DNA of 36,072 nucleotides from Gemella haemolysans. Lineage in GTDB: Bacteria > Bacillota > Bacilli > Staphylococcales > Gemellaceae. Below, piece by piece: positions 33,493-36,072 of this stretch; positions within the stretch are counted from its first letter, which is position 1; each line of letters starts with the position of its first letter. The stretch is from positions 1 through 36,072 of the forward strand of contig NZ_JAQMFS010000087.1 of assembly GCF_028308085.1 (NCBI RefSeq). Direction: 5' to 3'. A program made the position numbers and the translations under genes. The notes below the pieces were generated by a model, which was given only the letters and a program-made list of their open reading frames with translations, had not been told where the DNA came from and did no database searches.

Positions 33493-34413
33493 TTATTTAA
33501 CGTTAATAGTTGCTCGATCAGGTTTACCATCTGTTGAGAAGAAACCAGAAGCAGCACCGGGTGCTAAGTAGACATTTGATCTTAGTTTTTTTAACATTGG
33601 TGAAGATTCACTTTTACTAGGAATTCCGTTAGGGAAAACATAGATTGCTTGAGCACCACCAAATGGAACGTTACCTTCAGGATCATGTTTAAATGAATAA
33701 ATTTTTGCTGGTTGAGATGGTGTTCCTAGATTGCTAGTATCAGTGATTTCAGTGAATGACCATATTCCAGCCCATTTATCTGGCACATCAACACTAAAGT
33801 AATCATTTTCATAATGAGTAGAAGCAGTTTGTTCAGCTTTTGCTTCACTTTTACTTGATGATTTCTCTTGTTTTTTATCATTTTCTTTTTTCTTTAATTC
33901 ATTAATACGCTCATCATACTTTTTCACAAGTTTCTCTACTTCAGTTTGTTTTTCTTGAGCTTGTTGTTCTGATTCGAAAGTATAGTCTTTTTCAGTCTCA
34001 ATTGTTTTAGTTAATTCATTTAATTTTGACTTATTATCATTGATTTTTTTCTCATCGGACACTGTAGTGATATCTGAAAGAGTATATGTTTTTATAGTAT
34101 TGTCATAATCGTTATGAAAATAAGTTCGCATTGTATTTATACTATTTTTAAACTCATCTTGAACTTTTGGCTCTTTATTAGAATTAAGGTTGTATTGTGA
34201 CTGTTCATCAAGGGTCTCTTTCAGTATGTTAAGCCGTTCGTTTCTATCGTTTTTGTCATTAAATTTTTTTGTAAGTTCGTGTAAAGCAGCTACTTTTTCT
34301 GATAAAACGACTTCTGCTTGTTTCCTTTGATAAGAATTATATCCAATAAAACAAATAACGACAGCAATGATTACTGAAACAATTGAAATTATAGTTTTAT
34401 TATTTTTTTTCAT
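33493..34413 (-). CDS. Membrane-anchored extracytoplasmic protein, paralogue B
   Basis: This 306-residue protein of unknown function has the same build as paralogue A: an N-terminal membrane helix (about 7-25), a helical stalk with the shared stretch VQDEFKNSINTMRTYFHNDY, a Lys/Ser/Glu-rich linker (about 180-200), and a C-terminal domain opening STHYENDYFSVDVPDKWAG and containing LGTPSQPA and IYVFPNG. Identity to A is very high in the stalk and lower in linker and C-terminus. GAAAGGAGACT precedes the ATG, and its own near-consensus promoter lies at 34444-34472. The pair looks like a tandem duplication that has begun to diverge in the outer domain. Confidence 0.75.
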   Translation of the reverse strand: MKKNNKTIISIVSVIIAVVICFIGYNSYQRKQAEVVLSEKVAALHELTKKFNDKNDRNERLNILKETLDEQSQYNLNSNKEPKVQDEFKNSINTMRTYFHNDYDNTIKTYTLSDITTVSDEKKINDNKSKLNELTKTIETEKDYTFESEQQAQEKQTEVEKLVKKYDERINELKKKENDKKQEKSSSKSEAKAEQTASTHYENDYFSVDVPDKWAGIWSFTEITDTSNLGTPSQPAKIYSFKHDPEGNVPFGGAQAIYVFPNGIPSKSESSPMLKKLRSNVYLAPGAASGFFSTDGKPDRATINVK

Positions 34414-34443
34414 AATAGTCTCCTTTCATTTTCTACATAATTA

Positions 34444-34472
34444 ATTATAGAATAATAGAAATGTAACGTCAA
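34444..34472 (-). promoter_or_regulatory. Promoter of paralogue B
   Basis: On the minus strand TTGACG (34472-34467) and TATAAT (34449-34444) are 17 bases apart, closely like the promoter of paralogue A. Confidence 0.85.
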
Positions 34473-34498
34473 TAGAAGAAGGGAGTAGTTTAACTTAG

Positions 34499-34541
34499 AA
34501 AAAAACTTCCCAATATCAAAAAATGATAATTGAGAAGTTTT
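34499..34541 (-). terminator. Terminator of the gene at 34546-35508
   Basis: On the minus strand AAAACTTCTCAATTATCA pairs with TGATATTGGGAAGTTTT around TTTTT-rich loop sequence, and the stem ends in a T-run. Confidence 0.8.
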
Positions 34542-34545
34542 AGAA

Positions 34546-35508
34546 TTAAAATTCTACATGTAGGTTAGTTGTAGCATTAACTAGTCGAACTAAATGAGGA
34601 TTTTCATAAATAACAGCTAATCTATTTTTAGTAAGTCCCTCAACATAATACTTTCCATCAGTATCCTTGACAAAGCTTGCTTCTGGATGTTCTCTCTTAA
34701 TGGCAGTAACCCATTGAGAATAATAAGTTTCTAGAGGATCTCCACTAGTAGATACACTATTTTGAGATGAGTGTTTTTGATTATATCTAGCAATGGCATC
34801 TCTTATTTGTTCATTTGAGAAGTTGGCTACTGGGCCACCTAGTTCTTCAGAAAGAAGTTTACCAATTACAGTTTCTGAACCTCCATTATTATATACGCCT
34901 CGTTTTAATTCACCATATGTAATAGGAGCTTGTTGTAATCCAACTCTAGGTATATTCTCATTATCAGAAATTGATGAGCTAGAGTTTGAATTACTGTTGT
35001 CAGATTTAGTTTCTCCCTTTTCTTCACTCAATTTTGCTTTTAAAGCACTATGTTTAAATTTGTATTTATCTAATATTTTGTTGACATCATCAGATTTAGC
35101 TTCTTTAATTTCTTTTAAAGCTTTTTCGTAATTAGTGATATCTTCTTTTAACCACTCGATAGCTTTATCAAAAGAGTTATCAGTAGTAAGTGAATCGACT
35201 TTTTCTAAAGATTTTTTAGCAGCATCAACGTCTTTATTATCTAGACTTGAATCAGTATTTTTTAATTCTTTAGCGATCTTTATTTCAGTTTTAATATTTT
35301 TGAAAGCTTCTTGACCTTTATCATTATCTAAAGTTTCTAATCCTGCAAGTCCTCCTTTGAAGTCATGGCTATCGTTTATTAGAGCTAGGTATTTAGCATG
35401 TTCTTCTTTGATAGAACTGTTACTAGAACCAAAGAAGTAATAAAGACCACTGGCAAGTAATAAAAGAACAATAATGCTAGACAATATAGCTATAAGTTTT
35501 TTATTCAT
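34546..35508 (-). CDS. Membrane-anchored extracytoplasmic protein, third in the row
   Basis: The 320-residue protein of unknown function has an N-terminal membrane helix (about 5-25, ending GLYYFFGSS), a helical Lys/Asp/Glu-rich stalk (about 30-165), a Ser/Asn linker (SNSNSSSS, near 175-185) and a C-terminal domain with GLQQAPITYGELKRG and YYSQWVTAIKREHPEASF. Build resembles the two paralogues to its left, but I see no clear sequence match to them. I chose the ATG at 35508, preceded by AAAAAAGGAGA; the longer frame from 35565 overlaps the -10 region. Own promoter and terminator. An outside-facing sensory, binding or inhibitor role is possible but unproven. Confidence 0.72.
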   Translation of the reverse strand: MNKKLIAILSSIIVLLLLASGLYYFFGSSNSSIKEEHAKYLALINDSHDFKGGLAGLETLDNDKGQEAFKNIKTEIKIAKELKNTDSSLDNKDVDAAKKSLEKVDSLTTDNSFDKAIEWLKEDITNYEKALKEIKEAKSDDVNKILDKYKFKHSALKAKLSEEKGETKSDNSNSNSSSSISDNENIPRVGLQQAPITYGELKRGVYNNGGSETVIGKLLSEELGGPVANFSNEQIRDAIARYNQKHSSQNSVSTSGDPLETYYSQWVTAIKREHPEASFVKDTDGKYYVEGLTKNRLAVIYENPHLVRLVNATTNLHVEF

Positions 35509-35568
35509 ATAAAGTGTTTCTCCTTTTTTAGGTTGATTGTATAAGTGGTTATTATGACACTCCACTTA

Positions 35569-35597
35569 ATTATATTCCTAATAAAAATCTTTGTAAA
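35569..35597 (-). promoter_or_regulatory. Promoter of the gene at 34546-35508
   Basis: On the minus strand TTTACA (35597-35592) and TATAAT (35574-35569) are 17 bases apart. The leader holds an AAGTGG/CCACTT hairpin. Confidence 0.8.
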
Positions 35598-35648
35598 TCC
35601 TTTTTGTAGAAGATATAGATTATTTTATTTGAAATTTTAGATATGAGA

Positions 35649-35678
35649 TAACCCCACCAAAAATTTTTGGTGGGGTTA
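35649..35678. terminator. Perfect 30-bp palindrome
   Basis: TAACCCCACCAAAAA followed by its exact reverse complement forms a perfect palindrome with no loop bases of its own. The inner A5/T5 would open as loop. No strong T-run follows on either strand, and no gene ends beside it within the window. A terminator is the default reading, an operator or repeat the alternative. From here to 35885 I see no gene. Confidence 0.5.
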
Positions 35679-35885
35679 AACTTGTTAATATTCTATGTAT
35701 AATTTATAAAAGTCAGTTATATCGAGCGTTTTCGACTTTTAAAATCTACTCCCATTCAATAGGGGAAGAATCTATCCTGAGTGGTTGGTATCATAGGAAG
35801 TATCGACTTTATTTTTTATATTGGCAGGGTATAAAAAGTATAATTATTTAGTAAAAAGTGTTGATATATTAGTATTTATAAATAG

Positions 35886-35914
35886 TTGATTATGATAGTT
35901 TAATTTGATATAAT
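35886..35914 (+). promoter_or_regulatory. Strong promoter of the toxin transcript
   Basis: TTGATT (35886-35891) and TATAAT (35909-35914) are exactly 17 bases apart. Transcription from about 35921 would give a leader of over 100 bases before the toxin start. Confidence 0.8.
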
Positions 35915-36034
35915 CAAAACTGGAGAGAGAAGTTAGGGGACATTAGTTCCCGATAAAGATGGTGGCTACTTCAATAAGAAAGGGGATGGTGCTATGCTCG
36001 CATACACTAAAATCTTGACGAAAGGAGTAGCAAG

Positions 36035-36072
36035 TTGTCAGCTTACGAAATTGTACAGACGATTATTGGAAT
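36035..36072 (+). CDS. Putative holin-like (type I) toxin, cut by the window edge
   Basis: Only the first twelve codons are inside the window. They read (TTG)-SAYEIVQTIIG, which matches the start of the small 'putative holin-like toxin' family of Bacilli, related to the TxpA/BsrG class of membrane toxins in type I systems. AAGGAG lies seven bases before the TTG, the expected start for this family. The leader from 35921 is long, as is common where an antisense RNA and folding control toxin translation. An overlapping frame from ATG 35994 (MLAYTKILTKG) is in another frame and looks less like a protein, though it might be a leader peptide. The rest of the gene lies beyond the edge. Confidence 0.7.
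   Translation, partial: MSAYEIVQTIIG

Noticed and set aside
35745-35795. Minus-strand frame ending PIEWE-stop, like the C-terminus of GMP synthase
   Set aside because: Only about fourteen codons are open (after a TGA), and residues before IEWE do not match GuaA, so a gene remnant cannot be supported.

Overview
The window is low-GC, AT-rich Firmicutes DNA. Shine-Dalgarno sites are strong (AAGGAGG-type), promoters are sigma-A-like, and lipoproteins carry VxGC-type lipoboxes. A RelP-type small alarmone synthetase and a holin-like small toxin start at the right edge favour a member of the Bacilli. Gemella is my best guess, but this is inference without a database search. What makes the window unusual for that group is two complete Stickland amino-acid reductase operons containing four selenoprotein genes. 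Each of the four is interrupted by an in-frame TGA that a naive gene caller would read as a stop.

Left part (1-8555). After a degraded Nudix-like gene fragment comes the D-proline reductase cluster: prdC (Sec396), prdA (pyruvoyl proprotein), a small PrdV-like protein, prdB (Sec151), an intrinsic terminator, then prdD, prdE, prdF (proline racemase) and a TauE/SafE-type permease. L-proline is racemised by PrdF, D-proline is reduced to 5-aminovalerate by PrdA/PrdB, and PrdC probably delivers the electrons.

Centre (8571-17637). A convergent rarD gene separates this from the glycine reductase cluster. That cluster opens with a promoter, a single-aptamer glycine riboswitch and a transcription terminator. 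It continues with grdX, trxB, trxA, grdE, grdA (Sec45), grdB (Sec350), grdC and grdD. Together these reduce glycine to acetyl phosphate and ammonia, using thioredoxin as electron donor. A perfect 10-bp hairpin lies between the grdC ribosome-binding site and its start codon. An APC-family amino-acid permease follows after a long leader.

Right part (19380-36072). This holds RelP, the anaerobic ribonucleotide reductase NrdD (no nrdG beside it), a membrane-anchored protein with 11-residue repeats, a HIT protein with a purine nucleoside phosphorylase, and two paralogous BMP-type nucleoside-binding lipoproteins. The matching nucleoside ABC transporter (NupOPQ-like) comes next. Three single-gene units then encode small membrane-anchored extracytoplasmic proteins, two of them tandem paralogues. 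The window ends inside a probable type I (holin-like) toxin gene with a clear promoter.

No tRNA, rRNA, CRISPR array or transposase gene was seen. The selenocysteine machinery (selA, selB, selC, selD) and the known prd regulators (prdR, prdX) are not in the window and must lie elsewhere if these operons work.
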